From NCBI GenBank assembly GCA_003149555.1, contig QCWE01000001.1, positions 62,001 through 126,000 of the forward strand: a DNA stretch of 64,000 bases, read 5' to 3'. This DNA comes from Candidatus Aquiluna sp. XM-24bin5. GTDB taxonomy: Bacteria; Actinomycetota; Actinomycetia; Actinomycetales; Microbacteriaceae. Positions within the stretch are counted from its first letter, which is position 1; each line of letters starts with the position of its first letter. The position numbers were made by a program, and so were the translations under genes. Positions 1 to 10,593 of this stretch are shown here, piece after piece. The notes beneath the pieces are model-generated. The model did no database searches, was not told the origin of the DNA, and was given only the letters and a program-made list of their open reading frames with translations.

Positions 1-1107
1 GCTGTCGGTCTTTGACGGCATGCAGATGTAAAGCGATGCCGGGTCTGGGACTTTGCGCTTACCGTCTGCTTTGTGGAATACCTCGGCGAAGTTTCCCTTC
101 CAGTCGGAGGTGTAGAGCAGCGAGTGATGATCGAGCTGATCGATTTTTCCCCGTATGCCCAGGTAGAGAAGCAGTGCGGAGGGGCCAGGCACCTTTTTCT
201 CCCACCAAGATTGCGGGTAAGTCTGGTGGCTCGGCTCCAGCAGTTTGGTTTCAACGTGCTGAAGGTCCGCGGTTGCCACCACGACGTCGGCAGAAATCTC
301 CACCTCTCCAACCTTGACGCCAGTCGCCCTGCCACCATCGGTCAGGATCTGCGAAACCGGGGAAGAGGTGTGAATCTCGACACCTTCCTGCCTTGCCAAT
401 CTTGCTATGGCCTCAATCACGGTGTGCATGCCACCGTTTGGATAGAAGACTCCCTGCTTCATATCGACATGGGTCATCAGGTGATACATGCTTGGGGTGT
501 CATACGGGGAGGCTCCCAAAAAGACGGCAGGGAAGTTGAGCATCTTCTTTAGGCGCTCATCTTTCACGTACTTGCCAGAGAAGTCATAGAGCGAGGTGGT
601 CAGAAGCTTTAGGAAACGGCCAAGTTTCTTGAGAACATCAGGGTGGAAGAAACTTCTCGGGTCTCGGAAGTTTGTGTATAGGAAGTGCTTGATTGAGAGG
701 TCGTAGGCTTCCTCGGCGCTCGCCAGATATCTCTCGAGGGCTTTGCCTGCTCCAGGCTCCATCTCATCAAAAAGCTTTTTGATTTCATCGAGATCCTCGG
801 GCATCTCAATGCGGTCACCAAGCCCTTCGTTGCGAGTCTGGTAGGCGGGTGTGAGCCGAACGAGATCCAACTCCTTGTCCGCTGTGGTGCCCATGAGTTT
901 GAAGAACTGCTCGAAGGCATCGGGCATGAGATACCAGCTAGGTCCCATGTCAAAGCGGAAGCCATCCTTTTCCCAAAGGTATGCACGACCCCCAAGCGAG
1001 TCTCTAGATTCAAAGAGCTTCACATCCATCCCGGCCTTGGCGAGCAGTGCACTCGTGGCAAGTCCAGCTATACCGCCGCCGACTACAACCGCGGACTTTT
1101 TGCTCAT
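1..1107 (-). CDS. crtI: Phytoene desaturase CrtI (3' end cut by window edge)
   Basis: FAD-dependent desaturase that converts phytoene to coloured carotenes at the membrane. 369 codons are visible without a stop; the gene runs off the left edge. The N-terminus carries the dinucleotide-binding motif VVVGGGIAGLATSALLAKAG at residues 7-26, followed by the family-typical DSLGGRAYLWEKDGFRFDMG and GPSWYLMPDAF stretches. The ATG at 1107 has a GGAGGA ribosome site 5 bases upstream and overlaps the crtB stop as ATGA, so the two genes are translationally coupled. Identification as CrtI is firm; the exact product (lycopene or neurosporene) cannot be read here. Confidence 0.93.
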   Translation of the reverse strand, partial: MSKKSAVVVGGGIAGLATSALLAKAGMDVKLFESRDSLGGRAYLWEKDGFRFDMGPSWYLMPDAFEQFFKLMGTTADKELDLVRLTPAYQTRNEGLGDRIEMPEDLDEIKKLFDEMEPGAGKALERYLASAEEAYDLSIKHFLYTNFRDPRSFFHPDVLKKLGRFLKLLTTSLYDFSGKYVKDERLKKMLNFPAVFLGASPYDTPSMYHLMTHVDMKQGVFYPNGGMHTVIEAIARLARQEGVEIHTSSPVSQILTDGGRATGVKVGEVEISADVVVATADLQHVETKLLEPSHQTYPQSWWEKKVPGPSALLLYLGIRGKIDQLDHHSLLYTSDWKGNFAEVFHKADGKRKVPDPASLYICMPSKTDS

Positions 1108-1994
1108 GCTTTTCCTCCGACTGCTCGAGCCAACAGCACGAGCTTCCGGCTATTACCAACAGAGATGCGACGGGTTTTTAGTTCCGAAGCGGGTGTTTTC
1201 GAAATCTTTTGATTCAGCTCCTGGAACAGAAGTTGAGCTGCTGCCACTGCTCTTCGTGCGCCAAGGGGAAGCAGCGGCAGTGACTTTGAGCTGAGAGCAA
1301 GATCCGCCTCGATGTCAGCCACAAGTCTTTCCTTGGTTTTCTCGTCAAAATTTTCCACGCTGACTCCAGGAAAGTAGCTTCGTCCGAGACGGTCAAAGTC
1401 AGCAGCAAGATCTCTAAGGAAGTTGACCTTCTGGAAAGCTGCACCGAGAGCTCTAGCGCCACTTACCAGTGTCTTTTTTTCCTCTTTGGAGAAGTCCCTG
1501 CCATGGACAAAGACAGCAAGACACATCAAGCCAACAACCTCTGCCGAGCCATAGACATAGGTGTCGAAAGAGGCCTGATCATGCTGCTTCTCCGTCAGAT
1601 CCATGCGCATCGAAACGAAAAATGGCTCGACAATGTCTCGCTTGATGCCAACCAGTCTCGCCGTCTGGGCGAAGGCATGGAGAATCAGATTTGTGGAGTA
1701 GCCAAGCTCCATGGCTCTGTATGTCTCGTTTTCAAACTCGGTGAGCATCTGATTCGGGTCGACGCTGTTTTCTGCAACCTGTGCCTCGGCGGCGGAACCG
1801 TCAACGATTTCGTCTGCGACACGAACCATTGCGTAAATGTTCTCTACGTGACCACGAAATTGCTTAGCCAGGAGTCTTGTCGCCAGGCCAAATGAGGTCG
1901 AGTAGGAGTAGATGACCTCCTTAGCCGCTGCGTGTGAGGCACGGCTGTACAGGTCGAGACCAGTTGGCACCTTGGTGGTGTCTTGGGATTCCAC
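1104..1994 (-). CDS. crtB: Phytoene synthase CrtB
   Basis: Condenses two geranylgeranyl diphosphates to phytoene, the first committed carotenoid step. The 296-residue length fits the squalene/phytoene synthase family. Both Asp-rich Mg-diphosphate sites are present: DEIVD in [13 protein letters not shown] (about residue 60) and [19 protein letters not shown] (about residues 190-210). Start is GTG at 1994, chosen because a perfect AAGGAGGT ribosome site lies at complement 2006-2013, 11 bases upstream. It leads a crtB-crtI operon divergent from ilvD; the two start codons are only 39 bases apart, so the control regions must overlap. Confidence 0.94.
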   Translation of the reverse strand: MESQDTTKVPTGLDLYSRASHAAAKEVIYSYSTSFGLATRLLAKQFRGHVENIYAMVRVADEIVDGSAAEAQVAENSVDPNQMLTEFENETYRAMELGYSTNLILHAFAQTARLVGIKRDIVEPFFVSMRMDLTEKQHDQASFDTYVYGSAEVVGLMCLAVFVHGRDFSKEEKKTLVSGARALGAAFQKVNFLRDLAADFDRLGRSYFPGVSVENFDEKTKERLVADIEADLALSSKSLPLLPLGARRAVAAAQLLFQELNQKISKTPASELKTRRISVGNSRKLVLLARAVGGKA

Positions 1995-2020
1995 GACTTC
2001 AGGCTACCTCCTTATGAACG

Positions 2021-2026
2021 TAAGAT
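2021..2026 (+). promoter_or_regulatory. Leaderless -10 box of ilvD
   Basis: TAAGAT ends 7 bases before the ilvD ATG at 2034, and no purine-rich ribosome site precedes that ATG. A weak -35 (TTCAGG, 1998-2003) sits 17 bases upstream. The element lies inside the 5' leader of the divergent crtB, next to its ribosome site. Seen in sequence; function inferred from the repeated pattern in this window. Confidence 0.55.
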
Positions 2027-2033
2027 TGAGCCC

Positions 2034-3725
2034 ATGACTAACCAGATGAAGCCGAGAAGCCACGTTGTCACCGACGGCCTAGAGCGCGCTGCTGCTAGGG
2101 GCATGCTGCGCGCAGTTGGAATGGGAGATGAGGACTGGGTAAAGCCTCAGATAGGTGTGGCTTCGTCATGGAATGAGGTCACCCCTTGCAATTTGTCGCT
2201 AGATCGGCTTGCAGATGCCGCGAAGCAGGGTGTGCACGCCTCCGGTGGTTACCCACTCGAGTTCGGCACAATTTCAGTCTCTGACGGCATCTCAATGGGC
2301 CATGAGGGAATGCATTTTTCGCTGGTCTCTCGCGAGGTCATTGCCGATTCGGTCGAGACCGTAATGGAGGCAGAGCGGCTAGATGGTGCAGTTCTTCTGG
2401 CCGGCTGTGACAAGTCTCTTCCGGGCATGATGATGGCAGCCGCGCGCCTTGATGTCTCGGCAGTCTTTCTCTATGCGGGTTCGATCGCCCCAGGATGGGT
2501 AAAGCTCTCGGACGGGACCGAGAAGCAGGTCACAATCATTGACGCCTTCGAGGCCGTTGGTGCGTGCAAAGCAGGCAAGATGAGCCAGGAAGATGTTGAC
2601 CGCATCGAGAGGGCAATCTGTCCTGGCGAGGGCGCATGTGGCGGTATGTACACCGCTAACACAATGGCTTCAATTGGCGAGGCTCTCGGACTTTCGCTTC
2701 CGGGCAGCGCAGCCCCTCCCTCTGCTGACCGCAGGCGCGACACCTGGGCCCACCGAAGCGGCGAAGCAGTGGTGAACCTTATTTCGAAGGGCATTACCGC
2801 AAGAGACATTTTGACCAAGGAGGCATTTGAGAATGCCATTGCTGTTCTCATGGCCTTTGGTGGCTCAACAAACGCAGTTCTGCACCTTCTAGCAATTGCT
2901 CGCGAGGCAGAGGTAGATCTCAAGTTGGAGGACTTCAACAGGATTGCCGACAAGGTCCCACACCTAGGAGACCTGAAGCCATTTGGCCAGTTTGTAATGA
3001 ACGATGTCGACAGGGTTGGCGGCGTACCAGTTGTGATGAAGGCCCTACTGGATGCTGGTCTCATGCACGGTGATGTGATGACAGCAACCGGCAAGACGCT
3101 CAAAGAAAACCTTGCTGACATCAACCCTCCTGACCCGGACGGCAAGATCATCCGCGCGATGAACAACCCGATTCATGCCGATGGAGGAATTTCTATTCTT
3201 CGCGGCACCATCGCTCCCGATGGTGCTGTTGTGAAGACCGCAGGTTTTGACCTAGAGAAATTTGAGGGACCTGCAAAGGTCTTCGAGCGTGAGGCTGCAG
3301 CCATGGAGGCCCTGACCAAGGGCGAGATCAAGGCCGGAGATGTTGTTGTCATTCGCTACGAGGGACCCAAGGGAGGCCCCGGAATGCGCGAGATGCTGGC
3401 AATCACGGGCGCAATCAAGGGTGCGGGATTGGGCAAAGATGTCCTACTATTGACGGACGGCAGATTCTCGGGCGGCACAACCGGCCTTTGCATCGGCCAC
3501 ATTGCCCCAGAGGCCACCGACGGTGGGCCAATTGCTCTGGTTCGCGATGGAGACTTGATTCGAGTCGATGTTGCAGCTCGATCGCTTGACTTACTGGTCG
3601 ACGATGAGGAGCTGGCTGCGAGGAAGCAGCAGTGGCAGCCACTGCCACCGCGCTACACCCGCGGCGTTCTAGCGAAATACACCAAGCTGGTGCACTCGGC
3701 CTCCGAGGGCGCCTACTGCGGCTAA
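2034..3725 (+). CDS. ilvD: Dihydroxy-acid dehydratase IlvD
   Basis: Fe-S dehydratase making 2-oxo acids for valine, isoleucine and leucine synthesis (fourth enzyme from pyruvate). 563 residues from the ATG at 2034, the usual length. Cluster-binding cysteines appear in [20 protein letters not shown] and [15 protein letters not shown]; the C-terminal [20 protein letters not shown] is diagnostic. The frame is open a further 17 codons upstream to 1983, but that would start inside crtB, and the TAAGAT-N7-ATG arrangement supports 2034. First gene of ilvD-ilvB-ilvN-ilvC, 19 bases before ilvB. Confidence 0.96.
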   Translation: MTNQMKPRSHVVTDGLERAAARGMLRAVGMGDEDWVKPQIGVASSWNEVTPCNLSLDRLADAAKQGVHASGGYPLEFGTISVSDGISMGHEGMHFSLVSREVIADSVETVMEAERLDGAVLLAGCDKSLPGMMMAAARLDVSAVFLYAGSIAPGWVKLSDGTEKQVTIIDAFEAVGACKAGKMSQEDVDRIERAICPGEGACGGMYTANTMASIGEALGLSLPGSAAPPSADRRRDTWAHRSGEAVVNLISKGITARDILTKEAFENAIAVLMAFGGSTNAVLHLLAIAREAEVDLKLEDFNRIADKVPHLGDLKPFGQFVMNDVDRVGGVPVVMKALLDAGLMHGDVMTATGKTLKENLADINPPDPDGKIIRAMNNPIHADGGISILRGTIAPDGAVVKTAGFDLEKFEGPAKVFEREAAAMEALTKGEIKAGDVVVIRYEGPKGGPGMREMLAITGAIKGAGLGKDVLLLTDGRFSGGTTGLCIGHIAPEATDGGPIALVRDGDLIRVDVAARSLDLLVDDEELAARKQQWQPLPPRYTRGVLAKYTKLVHSASEGAYCG

Positions 3726-3744
3726 TTAGATTTTTGGAGATTCG

Positions 3745-5499
3745 ATGACAGAGACCCTTACAGGTGCCCAGGCGATAATTCGATCGCTCGAGCAGCTCGG
3801 GGTGGACACAGTCTTTGGACTGCCGGGCGGAGCAATCCTCCCCACCTACGACCCGCTTATGGATTCGAGCAAGATCCGCCATATCCTCGTTCGCCATGAA
3901 CAGGGCGCAGGTCACGCTGCCGAGGGCTATGCGGCAGCAAGCGGCAAGCTTGGCGTTTGCATTGCGACCAGTGGCCCCGGCGCCACCAACTTGGTGACCG
4001 CCATTGCCGATGCGCACATGGATTCAGTGCCCATGCTCGCAATCACCGGTCAGGTCAACTCGCACGCTATTGGTACCGACGCCTTCCAGGAGGCGGACAT
4101 TGTCGGTATTACCATGCCGATCACAAAGCACAGCTTCCTTGTGACAAAAGCCGAGGACATCCCTGCGGTTATGGCTTCTGCAGTTGAGATTGCGACCACC
4201 GGAAGGCCGGGGCCTGTTCTGGTGGATGTTGCTAAGGACGCTCAGAACGCGAAGTTTGAATTCAGCTGGCCTCCAGTGAAAGAGGTCACACCCGGCTACA
4301 AGCCTGTTACTGACCCGCATGGCAAGCAGGTGCAGGCTGCTGCCGAGCTCATCCTGCAGTCCAAGAAGCCAATGCTGTATGTCGGTGGCGGAGTTATCCG
4401 GGCTGGTGCTCACAAGGAGCTCCACAAGCTCGCGAAGCTGCTCGGTGCTCCGGTGACGACAACGCTTATGGCGCGAGGTGCCTACCCCGACTCAGATCCA
4501 CAACACCTCGGCATGCCAGGTATGCACGGCACGGTGCCCGCAGTCACGGGTCTTCAGAAGTCAGACCTTTTGATCACCCTGGGAGCGCGTTTTGACGACC
4601 GGGTAACCGGAGACGTCAAGACCTTCGCAAAGGGTGCCAAGGTAATCCACGTCGACATCGACCCTGCCGAGATCGGCAAGATTCGCCATGCGGATGTTCC
4701 AATCGTGGGAGACGCCAAGGTCGTCATTGCGATGCTCACGCAGGAGCTCGAGAAGCAGCTCAAGGGGAAGAAGTACGACATCAGTGAGTGGTGGAAGTAC
4801 CTCGATGGCCTCAAGGAGCGCTACCCGCTGGGCTACAACGACCTAGAGGACGGCAAGCTCGCTCCGCAGTACGTTATCGAGAGAATCGGCCAGCTCTCCG
4901 GACCCGAGGCAATCTATGCAGCGGGTGTGGGACAGCACCAAATGTGGTCTGCTCAGTTCATTAATTACGAGAACCCCAACACTTGGCTCAACTCGGGTGG
5001 TGCAGGGACCATGGGCTATGCGGTACCCGCCGCAATGGGAGCCAAGGTCGCGATGCCGGATAAGTTGGTTTGGGCCATTGATGGCGATGGCTGCTTCCAG
5101 ATGACAAACCAGGAGCTTGCCACCTGCACGATCAACAACATCCCAATCAAGGTCGCAATCATCAACAATTCCTCCCTTGGGATGGTGAGGCAGTGGCAGA
5201 CGCTCTTCTATAACGAGCGTTATTCAAACACCGACCTTCACACTGGAACCGACACCGCAATGGTTCCGGACTTCGTGAAGCTTTCGGATGCCTATGGCTG
5301 CCTCTCAATTCGCGTCGAGAAAGTAGAAGAGGTTGACGCAGCGATCAAGCTCGCGATGGAGACCAACGACCGCCCAGTGGTAATTGACTTCATCGTCGGA
5401 CGTGACGCGATGGTTTGGCCTATGGTGCCAGCAGGTGTGTCAAACGATGCGGTGCAATATGCTCGCGATGCGGCCCCGATTTGGGATGGTGAGGAGTAG
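3745..5499 (+). CDS. ilvB: Acetolactate synthase large subunit IlvB
   Basis: Thiamine-diphosphate and FAD enzyme that condenses two pyruvates, or pyruvate with 2-oxobutyrate, as the first shared step of branched-chain amino acid synthesis. 584 residues with the three expected domains: N-terminal pyrimidine-binding part ([16 protein letters not shown], catalytic Glu in [16 protein letters not shown]), central FAD domain, and C-terminal ThDP motif from [14 protein letters not shown] to [12 protein letters not shown]. The ATG at 3745 follows a GGAG site. It works with the regulatory subunit IlvN, which begins 2 bases after its stop. Confidence 0.97.
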   Translation: MTETLTGAQAIIRSLEQLGVDTVFGLPGGAILPTYDPLMDSSKIRHILVRHEQGAGHAAEGYAAASGKLGVCIATSGPGATNLVTAIADAHMDSVPMLAITGQVNSHAIGTDAFQEADIVGITMPITKHSFLVTKAEDIPAVMASAVEIATTGRPGPVLVDVAKDAQNAKFEFSWPPVKEVTPGYKPVTDPHGKQVQAAAELILQSKKPMLYVGGGVIRAGAHKELHKLAKLLGAPVTTTLMARGAYPDSDPQHLGMPGMHGTVPAVTGLQKSDLLITLGARFDDRVTGDVKTFAKGAKVIHVDIDPAEIGKIRHADVPIVGDAKVVIAMLTQELEKQLKGKKYDISEWWKYLDGLKERYPLGYNDLEDGKLAPQYVIERIGQLSGPEAIYAAGVGQHQMWSAQFINYENPNTWLNSGGAGTMGYAVPAAMGAKVAMPDKLVWAIDGDGCFQMTNQELATCTINNIPIKVAIINNSSLGMVRQWQTLFYNERYSNTDLHTGTDTAMVPDFVKLSDAYGCLSIRVEKVEEVDAAIKLAMETNDRPVVIDFIVGRDAMVWPMVPAGVSNDAVQYARDAAPIWDGEE

Positions 5500-5501
5500 T
5501 C

Positions 5502-6008
5502 ATGAGCCAACATGTGCTTTCTCTTTTGGTTGAAGACAAGCCAGGTATCCTCACCCGAGTAGCTGCGCTGTTCGCTCGTCGCGGGTTCAACATTGAATCC
5601 CTTGCCGTCGGAACCACCGAGGTTGAGGGCGTTTCCCGAATGACTGTGGTTGTAAACCTGGATGGCCAGCCGCTAGAGCAGGTAACCAAGCAGCTAAACA
5701 AACTCGTGAATGTACTCAAGATCGTCGAGCTGGAAGACGATGCTTCGGTAGCCAGAGACCACATGCTCGTAAAGGTGAAAACCGACGCAGCCACCAGGTC
5801 ACAGGTTTTAGAGGCCGTAACACTATTCAGGGCGAGGGTAATAGATGTCGTGAGTGACTCCGTGGTAATCGAGGTCACCGGTGACAGCGCTAAGTGCAAG
5901 GCATTTATCAAGGTGCTCGAGCCGTTTGGCATCAAAGAGTTGGTCCAGTCCGGGGCCATTGCAATTTCTCGTGGATCAAAGTCCATGAGCGAGAAGGTTC
6001 TTAAGTAA
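5502..6008 (+). CDS. ilvN: Acetolactate synthase small regulatory subunit IlvN
   Basis: 168-residue regulatory subunit of acetolactate synthase that confers valine feedback inhibition in the family. An N-terminal ACT domain (residues 3-75) begins HVLSLLVEDKPGILTRVAAL and continues RRGFNIESLAVG, with the glycine and Asn of the effector site; a C-terminal ALS_ss domain follows (MLVKVKTDA to EPFGIKELVQSGAIAISRG). Begins 2 bases after ilvB, so translation is coupled. Next gene ilvC starts 32 bases downstream behind an AGAGAGAAAA leader. Confidence 0.96.
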   Translation: MSQHVLSLLVEDKPGILTRVAALFARRGFNIESLAVGTTEVEGVSRMTVVVNLDGQPLEQVTKQLNKLVNVLKIVELEDDASVARDHMLVKVKTDAATRSQVLEAVTLFRARVIDVVSDSVVIEVTGDSAKCKAFIKVLEPFGIKELVQSGAIAISRGSKSMSEKVLK

Positions 6009-6022
6009 GAGCTTTTAGATAG

Positions 6023-7066
<1,044 letters not shown>

Positions 7067-7078
7067 TAGAAGGATTAG

Positions 7079-7107
7079 GACCCTGGGAAACCGGGGTCTT
7101 TTTCTTT
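7079..7107 (+). terminator. Intrinsic terminator after ilvC
   Basis: GACCCTGG-GAAA-CCGGGGTC forms an 8-bp stem (one G-T pair) closed by a GNRA-type GAAA tetraloop, followed at once by TTTTTCTTT. It ends the ilv operon and insulates the operator-controlled small gene that follows. Confidence 0.85.
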
Positions 7108-7114
7108 CGGCGAG

Positions 7115-7144
7115 TTGCTATACCCCTAGGGGTATTAGTAAACT
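7115..7144 (+). promoter_or_regulatory. Promoter of the six-cysteine miniprotein gene
   Basis: TTGCTA (7115-7120) and TAAACT (7139-7144) are separated by 18 bases, and the whole spacer is filled by the perfect palindrome at 7120-7135. A repressor bound there would block RNA polymerase. The ribosome site AAAAGG and start codon of the small gene follow about 25-35 bases downstream. Confidence 0.55.
7120..7135. promoter_or_regulatory. CsoR/CstR-type operator 1
   Basis: ATACCCCTAGGGGTAT is a perfect 16-bp palindrome with the C-tract/G-tract layout known for CsoR/RcnR/CstR-family operators. It matches the second operator at 11230-11245 in the ATACCC-N4-GGGTAT frame. The only CsoR-family gene visible in the window is at 10932-11189, its presumed ligand. 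Confidence 0.75.
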
Positions 7145-7177
7145 AGTGTGATTGACGTCTGAAGAAAAGGATTGTTT

Positions 7178-7297
7178 ATGTGCTCACAAGCTATTTGTTC
7201 AAGCTGCGGCAAGGTCACCTGGGAGGGTTGCGGCCAGCACGTCGAAGAAGCGCTAGCTGGTGTTCCAGAGTCACAACTCTGCACCTGCCCTAGATAG
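7178..7297 (+). CDS. 39-residue six-cysteine miniprotein
   Basis: A very short but convincing gene: ATG at 7178 with an AAAAGG ribosome site 7 bases upstream, an operator-bearing promoter of its own, and a terminator before it. The product has six cysteines in 39 residues, at positions 2, 7, 10, 18, 35 and 37, plus His21: MCSQAICSSCGK at the start, then TWEGCGQHVEEAL, then LCTCPR. A paired CxxC and CxC look like a metal- or sulfur-binding site. It has no signal peptide or membrane segment, so it should be cytosolic. I recall similar short unnamed proteins in other bacteria but know no function. The operator links it to the rhodanese regulon 4 kb away. A metallothionein-like or persulfide-carrier role is conjecture. 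Confidence 0.8.
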   Translation: MCSQAICSSCGKVTWEGCGQHVEEALAGVPESQLCTCPR

Positions 7298-7355
7298 CAA
7301 TAAACGCTAGACTTAGCGGAAATCCCATCACCGTTGATTTTCGTTAGGTCAGCTA

Positions 7356-8951
7356 TTGTCCAAACCCATAGTTCTGATTGCCGAGGAGCTGTCCCCGGCA
7401 ACTGTTGAGGCGCTCGGTCCAGATTTCGATGTCCGAAATGTGGACGGGACTGATCGCACTGCCCTTTTTGCAGCCCTCGCAGATGCGAATGCTGTCTTGA
7501 TTCGCTCCGCGACAAAGATGGATGCGGAGGCTGTCTCCAAGGCACCAAAGCTGAAGGTAATTGCCAGGGCTGGCGTCGGCCTAGACAACGTTGATCTCAA
7601 AGCTGCAACCGAGGCCGGAGTCATGGTCGTGAATGCTCCGACCTCCAACGTGATTTCAGCTGCAGAACTCGCTATCGGCCACATCATGGCTCTGTCTCGC
7701 CACATCCCCGATGCCCACGCATCCTTGAGGGAGGGCAAGTGGCTCAGGAGCAAGTTCACCGGGGTTGAGCTCTACGAAAAGACCATTGGAATTGTTGGCC
7801 TAGGCCGAATCGGAACCCTGGTTGCTCAGCGCCTAGCTGGGTTTGGTGCGACACTCATAGGCTACGACCCCTATGTAACTCAGGCGAGAGCCGAGCAGAT
7901 CGGGGTCGAACTGGTTGACCTAGACGAGCTTATGAAGCGCAGTGACTACGTCACGATTCATATCCCAAAGACCCCAGAGACTACCGGGATGATCAGCGAT
8001 GCTCAGTTTGCCATCGCAAAGCCAAACCTGAGAATCGTGAATTGCTCGCGCGGCGGAATCATTGATGAGGATGCGCTTTATAAGGCCCTGAGCTCAGGCA
8101 AGATTGCGGGAGCCGGGCTGGATGTGTTTGTTTCGGAACCCCCAACCGGATCTCCGCTGTTGGAGCTGGATAACGTGATTCTCACCCCTCACCTCGGGGC
8201 TTCAACCGACGAGGCTCAGGAAAAAGCAGGTGTATCAGTCGCAAGGAGTGTCAGGCTGGCGTTGGCCGGCGACCTGGTCCCAGATGCAGTCAATGTTGCG
8301 GGAGGTGTCATCGACTCGTCGGTTAAGCCAGGAATCCCGCTTGCGGAAAAGCTTGGTCAGATTGTTGCGGGATTGGCTCACACCTCAATCGTCTCTGTTG
8401 AGTTTGAGGCACGCGGCGAAATCGCAGCTCACGACGTGACGGTTTTGAAGCTTGCCGCACTCAAGGGGCTCTTTCAGACCATGGTCACCGAGCAGGTCTC
8501 TTACGTAAATGCGCCAATCATGGCGGAGCAGAGGGGCGTCGAGGTTCGTCTGACTCAGGACACGGTGAGCGATGAGTATCGAAACGTCACGACCCTAAAG
8601 GCAGTTTTGTCAGACGGCACTGTGGTCTCTGCTGGCGGCACGGTAATCGGCCCAAAGCACCACCAAAAGGTTGTCTCAATAAATGGTTATGACGTTGAGC
8701 TTGCGTTGGCCGACAACATGGTCGTTATGGTTTACCAGGACCGACCAGGCATCGTCGCGATCTATGGCGCAGCTTTTGCAGACGCCAACATCAACATAGC
8801 TTCAATGACAATTGCTAGGCAGCAAAAGGGCGGTAAAGCTCTCAGCGTGATAACTGTTGACTCGCCAATTGCCCCAGAGCTCCTAGAGGGTCTCAAGAGC
8901 AAGATTCAGGCGGAGATGATGCGGGCTATCTCGATTAGTGAGCAGTACTAA
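7356..8951 (+). CDS. serA: D-3-phosphoglycerate dehydrogenase SerA
   Basis: First enzyme of serine synthesis, oxidising 3-phosphoglycerate with NAD. 531 residues, the long actinobacterial form: catalytic and NAD domains (GIVGLGRIGTLVAQRLAGFG at about 145-164; NCSRGGIIDEDALY; catalytic His in LTPHLGASTDEAQEKAG), an intervening allosteric-substrate-binding domain, and a C-terminal ACT domain (VMVYQDRPGIVAIYGAAFAD) that senses serine. Start TTG at 7356, preceded by TAGGTC five bases away and no ribosome site. Its 3' end overlaps the convergent reductase gene by 17 bases. Serine feeds cysteine synthesis, so its position inside a sulfur module may be meaningful. Confidence 0.96.
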   Translation: MSKPIVLIAEELSPATVEALGPDFDVRNVDGTDRTALFAALADANAVLIRSATKMDAEAVSKAPKLKVIARAGVGLDNVDLKAATEAGVMVVNAPTSNVISAAELAIGHIMALSRHIPDAHASLREGKWLRSKFTGVELYEKTIGIVGLGRIGTLVAQRLAGFGATLIGYDPYVTQARAEQIGVELVDLDELMKRSDYVTIHIPKTPETTGMISDAQFAIAKPNLRIVNCSRGGIIDEDALYKALSSGKIAGAGLDVFVSEPPTGSPLLELDNVILTPHLGASTDEAQEKAGVSVARSVRLALAGDLVPDAVNVAGGVIDSSVKPGIPLAEKLGQIVAGLAHTSIVSVEFEARGEIAAHDVTVLKLAALKGLFQTMVTEQVSYVNAPIMAEQRGVEVRLTQDTVSDEYRNVTTLKAVLSDGTVVSAGGTVIGPKHHQKVVSINGYDVELALADNMVVMVYQDRPGIVAIYGAAFADANINIASMTIARQQKGGKALSVITVDSPIAPELLEGLKSKIQAEMMRAISISEQY

Positions 8952-10593
8952 TTACTTTCGCTCGCTCCCTGGCATCCATGCCTGAGCGCCAGGTGGTGTA
9001 GCCGCCGTCTAGGTTTCTGACCTTCAGGCCGTGCGAGCGAAGCAGCTGTGTCGCAGTGTGGCCTCGCTGACCAACTGCACAGGTCACAATGAGATCTTTC
9101 CCCTCTAGCTGTGCAATGTTGTCTCGCAGAGCATCGACTGGGATCAGGGTCGAACCCGGGATGCTTCCCGCAGAGTTCTCCTCACTGGTTCTCACATCTA
9201 CTAGCAGCGCGCCCTGCTGCATGGCACTCTCTAGCTCGTGCCACTGAATGCTTGGCGTCTTTCCTGAGAGTGAGTTGTTGCCAACGTAGCCGGTTTGATT
9301 GATGGCATCTTTTGCACTTCCAAAGGCTGGCGCGTATGCGAGCTCGAGGTTCATCAGATCATCTACGGTAAGTCCCGCATAGATGGCGGTTGCAATCACG
9401 TCAATTCTCTTATCGACGCCGTCGCGCCCAATGCCCTGAGCCCCAAGGAGTTTGCCCGTTTCAGGGTCAAAGAGCACCTTGAGGCTAACCCTCACGGCAC
9501 CTGGGTAATAGCCTGCGTGGCTGGATGGGTGGAGGTGAATTACGCGGTGGGGGATCTCCATGCGCTTCGCAAGCCCTTCGGTGAGCCCGGTAAGTGCCGC
9601 GGCCATGCCGTAGGCACCGATGATTCCGGTTCCAATCGAGGGCCTAGAGCTAACTTCTTCACCTGCGATGACGTCGGCGACGAGCCTCCCGTGACGATTT
9701 GCAAGGTTGGCAAGCCAGATCATTTGGGGTTCTCCCGTGAGGAGGCTGGTCTTCTCAGCGGCATCACCGACCGCAAAAATGTTTGGATCCGAGGTCTGCA
9801 TACGGTTGTTTACCGCAATGCCACCCGCCTTGCCAATTTCCAGTCCTGCATCCACGGCGAGCTGGTGGTCAGCGACAACTCCAATTGCTGCAACCACCAG
9901 GTCAGCAGGTATTACCCTGCCGTCCCTAAGACGGAGAGAGTCAGCAAGGACCTCCTCGGTTTCGGCACCAAGAGCCAGCTTGATTCCGTTTTCGACAAGA
10001 ACTGCCTGCAGCGGCTCGATCATCTCTGGATCGAACTGGGGGAGGATGTTGTCCCTGAACTCTACGATCGTGGTCTCAATCCCGCGATCCTGGAGGTTCT
10101 CCGCTAGCTCGACTCCAATGAATCCAGCGCCAATGATTGCCGCGGACTTGATTTTCTTTTCATCCACCAATTTCTTGATCTCAGTTGCATCCTGGACGTC
10201 TCTGAGAACCTTGGCTCGCTCTAGCCCTGGAATCGGAACCATTCGCGGCTTAGCGCCCGTGGAGAGTACTAGGGAGTCAAAGCTCTCGAGGTATTCCTCG
10301 CCGCTCTCTAGGTTTTTCACGGTCACGGACTTTGAACTGCGGTCAATGTTTGTGACTCTTGAGTTGACCCGGACATCCAGGCGGAAGCGCTCTCCAAGGC
10401 TCTCCGGGGTCTGAAGCAGCAGGTCCTTCTCAGCAGGAATTACTTCACCTATGTGATAGGGCAAGCCGCAGTTTGCATATGAAACATGAGGTCCCTGTTC
10501 AAAGACAATGATTTCTGCGTCCTCGCGAAGCCTGCGGAGCCTCGTGGCGGTGGACATGCCACCGGCAACGCCACCAACGATTACTACCTTCAT
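8935..10593 (-). CDS. CoA-disulfide/persulfide reductase fused to rhodanese (CoADR-Rhd)
   Basis: FAD/NAD(P)H flavoprotein of the single-cysteine CoA-disulfide reductase group with a C-terminal rhodanese domain; such enzymes reduce CoA disulfides, persulfides or polysulfides. FAD motif GGVAGGMSTATRLRRL at residues 7-22; redox Cys42 in SYANCGLPYHIG; NAD-binding GAGFIGVELAENL at about 156; second FAD motif FAVGDAAEK; dimerisation domain; rhodanese domain from about 450 with active Cys505 in TCAVGQRGHTA. Overlaps the upstream rhodanese gene by 4 bases (ATGA), so it is the last gene of the cstR-rhodanese-reductase operon. Function in persulfide handling is inferred from the fusion and neighbours. 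Confidence 0.88.
   Translation of the reverse strand: MKVVIVGGVAGGMSTATRLRRLREDAEIIVFEQGPHVSYANCGLPYHIGEVIPAEKDLLLQTPESLGERFRLDVRVNSRVTNIDRSSKSVTVKNLESGEEYLESFDSLVLSTGAKPRMVPIPGLERAKVLRDVQDATEIKKLVDEKKIKSAAIIGAGFIGVELAENLQDRGIETTIVEFRDNILPQFDPEMIEPLQAVLVENGIKLALGAETEEVLADSLRLRDGRVIPADLVVAAIGVVADHQLAVDAGLEIGKAGGIAVNNRMQTSDPNIFAVGDAAEKTSLLTGEPQMIWLANLANRHGRLVADVIAGEEVSSRPSIGTGIIGAYGMAAALTGLTEGLAKRMEIPHRVIHLHPSSHAGYYPGAVRVSLKVLFDPETGKLLGAQGIGRDGVDKRIDVIATAIYAGLTVDDLMNLELAYAPAFGSAKDAINQTGYVGNNSLSGKTPSIQWHELESAMQQGALLVDVRTSEENSAGSIPGSTLIPVDALRDNIAQLEGKDLIVTCAVGQRGHTATQLLRSHGLKVRNLDGGYTTWRSGMDARERAKVISTAH

Noticed and set aside
1995..2033. Leader peptide or attenuator for branched-chain amino acids before ilvD
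   Set aside because: Only 39 bases separate crtB and ilvD starts; no room for a leader peptide or alternative hairpins, and no T-box is seen before ilvB or gltX.
2471..3166. Long open frame antisense to ilvD (about 231 codons, minus strand)
   Set aside because: It lies wholly inside ilvD, its translation is Arg/Ser-rich with no domain, and ilvD's own frame carries all conserved motifs; it is a by-product of codon bias.
7305..7318. CGCTA-GACT-TAGCG hairpin as terminator of the six-Cys gene
   Set aside because: The stem has only five pairs and no T-run follows; it may be chance, or part of a serA promoter (TAGACT lies within it).
9295..10107. Open frame of 270 codons on the plus strand inside the CoADR-rhodanese gene
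   Set aside because: No recognisable motif and no ribosome site, while the opposite strand encodes a full flavoprotein with every cofactor motif.
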